DNA of 64,000 nucleotides, taken from NCBI GenBank assembly GCA_963210315.1, contig OY723262.1, forward strand, positions 558,001-622,000, read 5' to 3'. Under the pieces are notes generated by a model. It was given only the letters and a program-made list of their open reading frames with translations. It was not told where the DNA came from and searched no databases. The stretch comes from Rhynchopus euleeides (lineage: Eukaryota > Euglenozoa > Diplonemea > Diplonemida > Diplonemidae). Positions 53,135 to 63,299 of this stretch are shown piece by piece (within the stretch, counting starts at the first letter, position 1; the number at the start of each line of letters is the position of its first letter). The position numbers were made by a program, and so were the translations under genes.

Positions 53135-56100
53135 CTACACAGGTGCAGCACAGCCGTGTGCCTGGATAGGCGTGGGTAGTGCCCCTGCACTGGCCATACG
53201 CATATTGAGTGGTGCGGCGAAGGCAGCTATGAGGTGTCGCTCACGCACCATGGCTGCCCTTCGGAAGGCCTCGCGCGACATGGTGCTGCTGCCTGGGACT
53301 TTCTCCAGCGGCACCACGTGCAGGGGCTGGCCGTGTGCAAGAATAGCGCTGTTGATGCGGGTCAGCCGCTTGCCCTTCCGTGTATTGTGCACAGCATCTG
53401 TGTAGTGGCTCAATGCACGCCGCAGGCTGGTGCCTGTCGTCTGCCCCACGTACAGCACCCCGCAGGTGCTGTCGATGAGGGCGTACAGCACGCCCGTGTC
53501 GTGCAGGCGGGGCTGCCGCCCTGTGGTGTACTGCTGCAGTGTGTCTGCGTGGCGTGTGGCGAACTGTAGGTTCAGCTCCGCGTTGCGCTGCAGCCACTCC
53601 TCGAGGCGGAACTCCCTGCAGGTGGCAAGCGTGCTGCGGGCAGCAGCCTCCGCCCCACAGGCAGACAGGTGTGGCGGGATGGTGACCTCGCGCTCGACGC
53701 ACAGCCGCACACCCTCCGCCTCCCGCAGTGCGCCGCTCCGGCGCAGCCTGAGGCGCAACGCCTTGAGGCTGCGCGTCAGGCCTGTCTGCAGGACGGTGCC
53801 GTCGGTATCTCGCAATGCGTACACCAGGTGGGTGTGCGGCGTGCGGCAGGCTTCGATGTGGCGGGAGCACCGCTTGTTGAGCAGCGTGCATCCCTGTGCC
53901 GCTCGTGTGGCGACAAGCGCCTTGCGCAGTGTGGTCAACTCTTCCCGGTTGCGGGGGTACACTGGGCCAAGCCGCCTCAGCGTGCCCCCAGGGCACAGCA
54001 CCCCCTTCTGGCGCAGGTCGTAGGCAGTGCACTTCAGCAACTGTGTGATGCCAACAAAGCACACCGTGCCATCCGGCCGCAGCACCTCGTAGGCCGTGTG
54101 CGAGTGGGGTGAGGGTGCAAGCACCCTGCCTGCAAGGCGGGCAACAGTCAACTGCAGACGCAGCTGCTGCAGCTGTTCATCCGTGGCAACCGTGACCCCT
54201 CTGACGATGCGAACGCTACAGCCAGGCAGGAGGATTCCACTGCAGCGCAGAGTGCTGGAGGGCACGACACGCCCAGCACAGGCGTGCACAGCGAGGCCTG
54301 CTTTGTCCAGTACCTCGTACACCAGATGGGTGTGGCCAGCGCTGTGCAGGTGCCACAGCGCCGCCTCGTGCAGAGGGTTCAGCAGTGTGCCTGGGGAGGC
54401 TGGCACAGCTTCAGCAGACAAGCCGGCAAGGCGGTGCCACACGTCGGGACGGATGTGCAGGGGCAGGTCGTTTGCAACACGCAGCTGACGTGAGGGTGTG
54501 AGGGGGCCACGCATCCGAAGAAAGGCCACGGGGGGGGCGTCAGAGAGGGCAACACCCAGGAATGTGTATCCGTCCTCGTCAACAGCATGCTGCAGAGCCT
54601 TCGAGGTGGACACGGTAATCTTGCAGCCATCAATGATGACTCCCTGAATGAGGGGCTCGTGCAGCATTACGAGTTCATCACAAGACGGCAAATTCACATG
54701 GCGGAGTACTTGAAATGCATGACCCGACCTGAGAATGCTACGATGGACGAGACAACGTCGCTGTGTCTTCGGATTCCTTGCCACACCGACAAACACACGC
54801 AACCCATTCTCATCGACCACTTCGCACACCGCATGTGTGTTCCCCTCTCGCTGTAGAACAGCCTTCGATGACGTGGGTGTTCTGTTCAGCAGCTTGCAGC
54901 CGTCTTTGATACTTGCCTGAATAAGGGATGCACGGAGCGTTGCGACGTCAGCACGAGACTGCAGCTTCACATGGCGGACTATTCGGAAGGTCAGATCTGC
55001 CTTGAGGAGACCGTGACGAGTGAGAGAACGTCTCTGTATCGTGGGATCGCTTGTCACACCGACAAACACACGCAACCCATTCTCATCGACCACTTCGCAC
55101 ACCGCATGTGTGTTCCCCTCTCGCCGTAGAACAGCCTTCGGTGATGCAGGTATTCTGTTGAACAGCTTGCAGCCGTCTTTGATACTTTCCTGAATGAGGG
55201 ATGCACGGAGCGTTGCGACTTCAGCACGAGACGGCAGCTTCACATGGCGGACTATTCGGAAGGTCAGATCTGCTTCGAGGAGACCACGATTGGCAAGACG
55301 GTGTCTCTGTGCCGTGGGATCGCTTGTCACACCGACAAACACACGCAACCCATTCGCATCCACTACTTCGTACACGGCATGTGTGTTCCCCTCTCGCCGT
55401 AGAACAGCATTCGGTGACGCATACATTCTGTTTTGCAGCTTGCAGCCGTCTTTGATACTTTCCTGAATGAGGGATGCACGGAGCGTTGGGACTTCAACAC
55501 GAGACGGCAGCTTCACATGGCGGACTATTCGGAAGGCCCGGTCTGACTTGAGGATACCGCGATGCGCGAGCTGACTTCTCTGTGCCGTGGGATCGCTTGT
55601 CACGCCGACAAACACACGCAACCCATTCGCATCCACTACTTCGTACACCGCATGTGTGTTCCCCTCTCGCCGTAGAACAGCCTTCGGTGATGCAGATATT
55701 CTGGTAAGCAGCTTGCAGCCGTCTTTGATACTTGCCTGAATGAGGGATGCACGGAGCGTTGCGACTTCAGCACGAGACGGCAGCTTCACATGGCGGACTA
55801 TTCGGAAGGCCCGGTCTGACTTGAGGATACCGCGATGCGCGAGCTGACTTCTCTGTGTCCTGGGATCCCTTGTCACACCGACAAACACACGCAACCCATT
55901 CTCATCGACCACTTCGCACACCGCATGTGTGTTCCCCTCTCGCCGTAGAACAGCCTTCGGTGATGCAGGTATTCTGTTGAACAGCTTGCAGCCGTCTTTG
56001 ATACTTTCCTGAATGAGGGATGCACGGAGCGTTGCGACTTCAGCACGAGACGGCAGCTTCACATGGCGGACTATTCGGAAGGCCCGGTCTTTGTCGGACT

Positions 56101-57274
56101 TGAGGATACCGCGCTGCGCGAGATAATATCTCTGTGTCCTGGGATCGCTTGTCACACCGACAAACACACGCAACCCACCCGCATCGACCACTTCGCACAC
56201 CGCATGTGTGTTCCCCTCTCCTCGTAGAACAGCCTTCGGTGATGCAGACATTCTGTTTTGCAGCTTGCAGCCGTCTTTGATGCTTTCCTGAATGAGGGAT
56301 GCACGGAGCGTTGCGACGTCAGCACGAGACGGCAGCTTCACATGGCGGACTATTCGGAAGGCCCTGTCTGACTTGAGGATGCCACGATGCGCGAGCTGAC
56401 TTCTCTGTGCCGTGGGATCGTTTGTCACACCGACAAACACACGCAACCCACCCGCATCGACCACTTCGCACACCGCATGTGTGTTCCCCTCTCGCCGTAG
56501 AACAGCCTTCGGTGATGCAGGTATTCTGTTGAACAGCTTGCAGCCGTCTTTGATACTTTCCTGAATGAGGGATGCACGGAGCGTTGCGACTGCAGCACGA
56601 GACGGCAGCTTCACATGGCGGACTATTCGGAAGGTCAGGTCAGCTTTGAGGAGACGACGAGTGCGAGAACGTCTCTGTGTCCTGGGATCGCTTGTCACAC
56701 CGACAAACACACGCAACCCATTCTCATCGACCACTTCGTACACCGCATGTGTGTTCCCCTCTCGCTGCAGAACAGCCTTCGATGACGTGTATGTTCTGTT
56801 TTGCAGCTTGTAGCCACCTGCGATACTTTCCTGAATGAGGGATGCACGGAGCGTTGCGACGTCGGCACGAGACTGCAGCTTCACATGGCGGAGTACTTGA
56901 AATGCACAATTTGACTTGAGGATACCACGATGAATAAGATGATGTCTCTGTCCTGTGAGGTTACTTGTCACACCGACAAACACACGCAGCCCATTCTCAT
57001 CCACTACTTCGTACACCGCATGTGTGTGGCCCTCCTCTCCACGAGGAACAGCAGTCCTGATACACGATGTGTGGAGACTTTGGCCGGTGTCCTCATGAAC
57101 CAGGGTGGGTGGCACATCACGTGATGCCTGCAAACAGCATTGGTTCCTCTGAGACCCCAGGCTCGCACGCCACCCGGCTCGCCACCGAGGCAATGCACCC
57201 CCTGCCCCCCACCACCCCTGCGGCACTCGCAGCTGTCCAATCGAGGCCGCCACAAGCTTCCGCGTGCACCACAT
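53135..57274 (-). CDS. GIY-YIG repeat protein, copy 3 (about 13 modules plus nuclease), intact
   Basis: 1,379 residues, intronless and uninterrupted. It starts at the same conserved Met (MWCTRKLVAASIGQ) and has the same Arg-rich, acid-poor first ~83 residues. Nine regular ~91-residue modules start at residue 84 (57025). Four divergent modules follow: HAVDEDG..., HTHLVYEVLDKAG, HSHTAYEVLRPDG and HTHLVYALRDTDG. The canonical GIY-YIG domain is at ~1257-1360: VLYALID, VLYVGQT, Arg in SLRRAL, Glu in RERHLI, Asn in PLNM. Module 4 carries a 2-residue insertion (SDKDRAF) and module 2 lacks one residue. This is the shortest copy and the only one besides copy 1 that looks functional. The C-terminal ~500 residues are nearly identical in all copies, while the arrays differ in number and sequence. 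Confidence 0.88.
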   Translation of the reverse strand: MWCTRKLVAASIGQLRVPQGWWGAGGALPRWRAGWRASLGSQRNQCCLQASRDVPPTLVHEDTGQSLHTSCIRTAVPRGEEGHTHAVYEVVDENGLRVFVGVTSNLTGQRHHLIHRGILKSNCAFQVLRHVKLQSRADVATLRASLIQESIAGGYKLQNRTYTSSKAVLQREGNTHAVYEVVDENGLRVFVGVTSDPRTQRRSRTRRLLKADLTFRIVRHVKLPSRAAVATLRASLIQESIKDGCKLFNRIPASPKAVLRREGNTHAVCEVVDAGGLRVFVGVTNDPTAQRSQLAHRGILKSDRAFRIVRHVKLPSRADVATLRASLIQESIKDGCKLQNRMSASPKAVLRGEGNTHAVCEVVDAGGLRVFVGVTSDPRTQRYYLAQRGILKSDKDRAFRIVRHVKLPSRAEVATLRASLIQESIKDGCKLFNRIPASPKAVLRREGNTHAVCEVVDENGLRVFVGVTRDPRTQRSQLAHRGILKSDRAFRIVRHVKLPSRAEVATLRASLIQASIKDGCKLLTRISASPKAVLRREGNTHAVYEVVDANGLRVFVGVTSDPTAQRSQLAHRGILKSDRAFRIVRHVKLPSRVEVPTLRASLIQESIKDGCKLQNRMYASPNAVLRREGNTHAVYEVVDANGLRVFVGVTSDPTAQRHRLANRGLLEADLTFRIVRHVKLPSRAEVATLRASLIQESIKDGCKLFNRIPASPKAVLRREGNTHAVCEVVDENGLRVFVGVTSDPTIQRRSLTRHGLLKADLTFRIVRHVKLQSRADVATLRASLIQASIKDGCKLLNRTPTSSKAVLQREGNTHAVCEVVDENGLRVFVGVARNPKTQRRCLVHRSILRSGHAFQVLRHVNLPSCDELVMLHEPLIQGVIIDGCKITVSTSKALQHAVDEDGYTFLGVALSDAPPVAFLRMRGPLTPSRQLRVANDLPLHIRPDVWHRLAGLSAEAVPASPGTLLNPLHEAALWHLHSAGHTHLVYEVLDKAGLAVHACAGRVVPSSTLRCSGILLPGCSVRIVRGVTVATDEQLQQLRLQLTVARLAGRVLAPSPHSHTAYEVLRPDGTVCFVGITQLLKCTAYDLRQKGVLCPGGTLRRLGPVYPRNREELTTLRKALVATRAAQGCTLLNKRCSRHIEACRTPHTHLVYALRDTDGTVLQTGLTRSLKALRLRLRRSGALREAEGVRLCVEREVTIPPHLSACGAEAAARSTLATCREFRLEEWLQRNAELNLQFATRHADTLQQYTTGRQPRLHDTGVLYALIDSTCGVLYVGQTTGTSLRRALSHYTDAVHNTRKGKRLTRINSAILAHGQPLHVVPLEKVPGSSTMSREAFRRAAMVRERHLIAAFAAPLNMRMASAGALPTPIQAHGCAAPV
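53476..57025 (-). repeat. Module array of copy 3
   Basis: Nine ~273-bp units (57025 to about 54570), then degenerate units. The units are less homogenised than in copy 1. The most diverse codons are again those after the YIG-like strand (TGQRHHLIHRG, TAQRSQLAHRG, TAQRHRLANRG, TIQRRSLTRHG). Confidence 0.8.
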
Positions 57275-58185
57275 CCTGCCACCTCAGTGTCAGCCGCAGT
57301 GCATTGGGCAGACACAACCAGCTCTCCCGTGACACCTCTTGTCTGTGTGGTGTCGATGGTGTGTCTGTTGCGAGAAATATGTGATCACAGCTCAACACAG
57401 GCGTGTTTCTAGTGGCGGATGAGGAGTCCTCCGGGCACCTGCCCCTTTTCCGGTTTTCCCCCAGCTAAAACCCGTTTTTTTCAGCCAAGAGCCAGACGTT
57501 CACTACCGTGGCCTCCGGCGGCTGGGGGACAGGCCGTTCTGGGATTTCCTCCTGCACCCGAGGATGGCGCGAGCGGGAGATAAACCAGGGAAGGAATACT
57601 CAGACTGGGGATTGGGGACCATTTTTGGCTGCTCAACTATTACGAGCCGGACACCCCCACAGAAAATTTCTCTGTGACAACCAAGCTTGTTTGCCAACAT
57701 AACTCATTTCCCGCCTCTGAAGTACCCCATCACAACTCAAAGGAGGGAGGGGCCGGGTGTTATTGTACGGCGGGCAGCACCTCAACCCCTCACTACTGCT
57801 GGTTCGCCCTCTCCCGGCTCGGTTAGAAGACAAACAGAACCTCAACACACAGGTTAGAGATGAGCGATTCGGCAGTAAGAAAAAATACACAACACAAGGC
57901 AGCCCACGGCTTTGAGAGTTGTGAGGGGGCACCCTGCTGGAAAGCACAGGCCTCCCCCTCCCCTCATCTACACACATGCAGCCCGCACCCACCACCTGGG
58001 GGCGATAGAAGATGCCGGTGGCACTTTGCCACTCTGCTTTTGTAACCCCACCCCACCTCCCCATCCACGTGACACGCAGAGGCAGTGCAGAACCGCGCAC
58101 CCTCCCGCGCCCTCCACCACCCACGCCTGCTATGGCGATACGCCGCAGGGGAATATCCCTGTCTCTCTTTCTCTCTCACTATCCA
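57275..58185. other. Spacer between repeat gene copy 3 and the TBC gene
   Basis: The shared upstream flank of the repeat gene and 3' flank of the TBC gene. It contains a truncated dispersed hairpin repeat at 57492-57570. No gene seen. Confidence 0.6.
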
Positions 58186-60360
58186 TCACGCATGGACAAA
58201 GAACTGCAAAAGGGGAATCACCTGCAGCTTGGAGAAGTCAGAGAAGAGTGTGCGGACATCACTGGCCGTCTCACACGTCATGATGGCCCGGCCCCTCCAC
58301 AGGAAGATGGCGGCAGCCAGAATGGGCAGCAGCAGCAGGTTGTCAAACGCGAGGATGCGGTCCCACAGGTGCAGCAGCTGGTCCACCTCGAGGTAGCCGG
58401 AGAAGGCGCTGAATATCCACGGGAACGCCAGGTCCAGCGGGCGCAGCCCCGTCGACACACAGTGGTACACCACATCAGGGTTGTAGGTCTGGACGAGCCG
58501 CTCGAAGAGCTTGCACAGAGAGAGGATCCCGTCAGGCTTGCTGTTCAGCGATATGAGGTTCACCCAATATCTGCAGTACATCGCGCGGAACGCGAAGTAT
58601 ATCTCCGTCAGATCGGTATACAGATAGCACAGGGGGGCACACAGGGCGGAGAGGCACTCGTGTGGGATCATCCCGGAAGGCGGGTAGCATTCCAGCACGG
58701 TAGACCCGCGCTTGTCACCCCCGGTGATGGGTGCCATCGCCTTCTCTGCATACGGCTGGCAGTAGGGGTCGCGGACCTGGTGGGGGTGGTGAGGATGGGG
58801 GGTGCGGTGGGAGACACGATGCTGCCTTGCGTGGTGTGGTGTGGTGGTGTGTTTGTTGATCACAAAGGCGGGGCCACCACAGCGCCATGCCACAGGGTGC
58901 GGCATACCAGGGGGAGAAGCACCCGTTCGAGAGTGTCGTCGAAAACAAAGTACTTGTCGTCGTTGGAGCACTGTTTCAGATCCCATCTCAGATAATCGTC
59001 AACAAGAAGCTCCACCTTCTGCACATCTGCCTGCAGGAGCTGCAGATACGCGTCACGCTGCGGTTGGTGAGTGTGAGTGTGGGAGGTGGCCCCATTCCAT
59101 TCCCAAACGGCCTTCGGATTGAGGAGGGGCCCTCCCGCGGTGCGCTGTGTCGAGCCAAACCCAAAGCCATGGCCTCCCACACATGACACAACACCCCACA
59201 ACGGGGAGAGAGAGAGAGTCGTCCACCCCATCGCCACAGGGAGCACCGCACACAGGACATACCTTCTCCTTGGACACCTGGTCCTGCGGGCAGAAGGGCT
59301 CCAGGAGAAACTTCCACACCGTCTTCCGCAGGCTGACTGGAACCCCGCGCCGGGCATACTGCCGCAGCTCTGCGACCCACCCCTTCTTCAGCAGCCCCGT
59401 CAGCACGCGCAGGCACTCTTCGGGGAACCTGTCCTTCAGCTGCTCGTCCACCCCGAGGTGCCTGTTGCTCAGCTTCAGCTCCGAGAATATCTCCGAGATC
59501 TCTTCTGAGGAGGGTATGGACAGCTCGAGGTGCACGTTGCCCCACCCCACCACCTTTGTCTGCGTGCTGGTGTGGTTGGCAGCCGACAGGTCCGACACCT
59601 GCTTGTAGAACGCCGAAACGCCGAACGGCGGGATATACCGCACACGCTGCGCCTGCTTCCCCCCGGCACCGTCCGGCTTCTGCTTCTCCCCACCCCCGGA
59701 CTTTGCCTGCGCGTTGTCCAGATGCTCGTCCCTCGGGGACAACTGCGGCTCCTGCTGCTGTGAGAGAGAGGACTCGCGCGCCTGTCTCGCAAGCTCTGTG
59801 CGGGCGGATCGCAGCCGTGCAAAGGGTGTCTCATGCGCAGCGGCGTGCTCCCGCAGCCTGTCTGTGATGTGGTGCCGCCACCGCCGCCTGGCGTTGACAA
59901 TGGTGTCGAGGTTGTCGTCCTGCGTGGGGTGGGGCGGCAGCATCGCCGCGGTGTCGCCGCTGGAGTAGCCCGAGCGGCTGGCCCCAGCACCGCTGCCCCG
60001 CCTCCCAGGCGCGATGCCTTTGTCGCGGTTGGATTCCGCGACGTTCTTCAGCTCTGTGATGCAGTTGACGAGGCGCACGGTGCAGCCCAGGTCGTCCATC
60101 AGCCTCGGCAGGTTCTGCCCCAGGGAGTTGCCGCAGTATTTGCTCTTGATGATCTCGTCCTTCACCTCGCGCTTTATCTTCGCCGCCAGGGTCGTCTGCT
60201 GCAGGGCACGGAGCACGACATCTGCCTTCTGCTGCACGCTCGCACCCTCCGGGAATGAGATCTGGATCCCGCTGAGCTCATTGTGCATCGGGGGGAGGGG
60301 GAATGCCTGTGGTATATCAAAGGGGTTTGAGGCCCAGGTCCCAGATTCCAGATGTGCCAA
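58186..60360 (-). CDS. TBC1D19-like: TBC1D19-like Rab-GAP-domain protein, three exons
   Basis: Exons, minus strand: 60360-59263, 59057-58881 and 58776-58186, giving about 621 residues. Intron 1 is GTATGT...CCGCAG (205 bp). Intron 2 has a GT donor (at 58880 or three bases on) and CCACCAG acceptor (~104 bp). Both are phase 0. The N-terminal half is partly disordered. ELRQYARRGVPVSLRKTVW begins the TBC fold, and VELLVDDYL...NDDKYFVFDD, PPSGMIPHECLSALCAPLCYLY, DGILSLCKLFERLVQTYNP, LAFPWIFSAFSGYL and LLHLWDRILAFD align in order with animal TBC1D19. TBC domains activate GTP hydrolysis by Rab proteins in membrane traffic. The usual Arg/Gln finger motifs are not obvious, so activity is uncertain. The start Met could lie in a further 5' exon. 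Confidence 0.82.
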
Positions 60361-63299
60361 AGGAATCGATGTGCAACCGCCTCCCTCAGGAAACAGGTGA
60401 CAGACGTGTTTAAGTCCCCTCCGATGTGTTTCAGCACCCTGCCAAGTGGGCCTCGATTTTTAAGCATGCATGATGCGTAAAAGTGTAGAAGTGCTTCCGA
60501 CGACCTGCTTCTTTTCTGTGTGTTTTGCTATCTCGTGTTCACATGTGCTCCACACCCACATCAAAGCAGCAGGCTAGGGTAGTGGAAGCGTCAACGCGTG
60601 TGGCAGAAATAAAAGGACGGTGGGAGGAGGGGGGGGGGGGTCTGAGATCACGGGCATAGTTCTATACTTTCTGCTTTCAGAATCTTGACAACGTATTGTG
60701 TGGCACGACCGGTCTGAACACCGCGTGGGGGGGGGCTTTCCATTTTTACGGCATGGCATAGTTCATAGTTCATATCAGAAGAGCGTAACATACCCCCACC
60801 CACCACCCGCCCCGCTTCACATTTTGACCCGCCCTCCTTTGGCACAGTTTCGGCATGACGACCCAGAAGGTTACCCCCCCCCCCCTGTGGCCCCAGTGGC
60901 GACGGAGGCCGGAGCTGTACAAATTTTCACCCGGAAGGGCTAGTGTTCTGCAGGGACCCCGCCCCCCCCTAAGCCCACAGTAGAGGCGGTCGTCAACGTC
61001 CCAAGCCCAACCCGTCCCCCATCCGCCCAACACTCTCCCTCTCAGCGCTGCTGCCCCTGCTCTCATTGTGTTGACACCGACAGGAATGGAGTTGTGACTT
61101 CTTAAAATCGATTTTGAGCTCTGTCTCTTTTTTTGAGCGGAGTGTTCCGAATAAGGTTATCTTCCGGACCACACGGGGGGATGCCATTGCCGTGATGTGA
61201 TATTTGTTTTCACTTCCCCTGGCAAATGTGATGTGGCATGGCCAGTGCGGGCACCACCTGGCGTGATTCTTCCGCTTCCGCTTCCGATGGGCTCCAGAGG
61301 GGGGGACGGGCTGCCGGGGGGTGATTCGAGCTCTCTCTCTCTCTCTCTCTGGCTTTGGTTGGTATGTCATGAAAAACGTAGTGCGGCAAGGGGCGGGGCA
61401 GGGGGGCTGGAGATGGCGAGCCGAGGTCCGCCGAGAACACTTGCGTCACAGACACCCCTTCCTCTGGCACTGGGAAAATCTAAAATCGAAAGGGTGTTGT
61501 GTGGGGGGTTTACTGAACCAAACGACATCAGGCATGTCTGCAGTGCGCAGCACCGCGACACGGCAAGACGGATACATAATTACCCCCGGGGAGGGTGGTG
61601 GAAGACTTTGAATGGCCGGCAGTTCCCATGCCCTCTGCCTCTCCCTTGCTGGGGGAAGGCGGGCCTGAGTCGTGCCGGCTGTTCTGGCAGCCAAGCCGTG
61701 GCCTTTTTTTTGACAAACGAAAAATAATACAGTAGCAACGGGGCTCGCGTCTGCGAGAAGGAAATGCCCAATTATGCTCAGAAGCCGGAGGGGGGGTGGG
61801 ATATTTTTGAAAACCCCCCCCGACCCCCCCCCCCCAAGGCTTTCTCTGAGGTATATTTTAGGACAGGTTTTGACAACGTTCTGTGCATAGACAGACAATG
61901 CACACGCACAAAGACATGCAAAGGGTGCAAGTGGAGAGAGACAGGGGGTGCTCGAGGAACTGCCCGGCAACCCCTCACCCCCCCCACCCACCCACCCACG
62001 TGAGTAGCTTTTTGTGGGAGTGTCGGACGCACCGACAAATCGGCGCGTTGCGATCTCCGGTTCCGCAACACATCTCTGCAACCCGCCAACTCAGAAGCCT
62101 GTAAAGAGCTGTGTTGGTTCGACGTGGAGCTTCAAGACTCCAAGACAGACAACCGACATGGGGGGGGGCGGAAGGGCATTCTTCACCCTGCCTCCTGGAG
62201 TGTCGGTTTATCCTTGCCTTGACCCCCCCTATGTGCGTGTGTGGAGACAAGGTGTATCAGAAGAAACTAAACTACTCACTGAACGACTTAACGACGGGAA
62301 AACATGGTGGGGGAACGAGGGGGTCCGCAACGTAAAAACACTACACACCACGAGCCGGTTCGTCACTCGTTGCGCTGTGCGTGATGGGGCGGCATCGACA
62401 CCTCAGCCTAACACCGCTTCTATTCACAGACAGGCAGTATTACGCAGCACCATGCTAGGTGGTGTCTTGATTCTGAGAACGGGCATCGGCACACTATAAG
62501 CCACATGTTCCCACTGGCTTCTTCACGTTGACAAGCAATATTGTGCTGTGGCAGAGAAACCGGGTGGGTGGCGGTGGTGGGAAATGCAACTCGGAGGGGG
62601 GAGCTGCGTGCAGACACTCATGGGGGAGTGCGGAATGACAAACGAGAACGGCGGGGTTTCCGTGGATCGCACGCAAAAGAAGGAGAACACACCCCACATC
62701 CACATCCTTTTCCGAAACAACACTTTCCACCGATCGCACAAAACACGCAGGCAAAGAAATGGCCGGGAGGTGTTGTGCGTGACTGCCAGGCGCAAGAGAC
62801 TGCGGCATGACGGCAATCGCTCCCGCACCTCCCCGCGCCGTTGCATTTCCACCTGGCAAGTTGGAAGATGCCAAGTGGTGACGAGGAGTCACAAGAAGAT
62901 ACACAGACTGAGAGAGAACGACAGAACCATCGCAGCCTCACAAAGCCAAAGGGGCAGAGGGGCAAACACAGCAAACCCAGCCGGCAAATTCTGTAGAGCC
63001 CGCAAACCCTCCCGGGTGAGATGCCCTGTCCCGTGAAGAACAGAAACAGAATAGGCAGCAGACCCTGGCACAGTGCTGGCACACGCAGAGAGATAAAGGG
63101 GAGCTGCCCGGAAGTGTCACTTCAGGGCATCCTGACACATGATGCACTGAGGACGACCTTCACTGATTAACGACACGGCAACCGGACAGCGTGCGCACCG
63201 GCTAGTGTGCACACTGCGCCCAGGCGGTGACAGGCAAGACAGGGGTGCAGGGCTGGGGAGGTTTCGGTCGGTGTGGGGTGGACCGTGTATGTACCCTCT
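60361..63299. other. Intergenic, no supported gene
   Basis: It contains G- and C-runs (60629-60641, 60874-60885, 61823-61836) and a CT tract at 61328-61351. The open frames are low-complexity. No RNA gene recognised. Confidence 0.5.
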
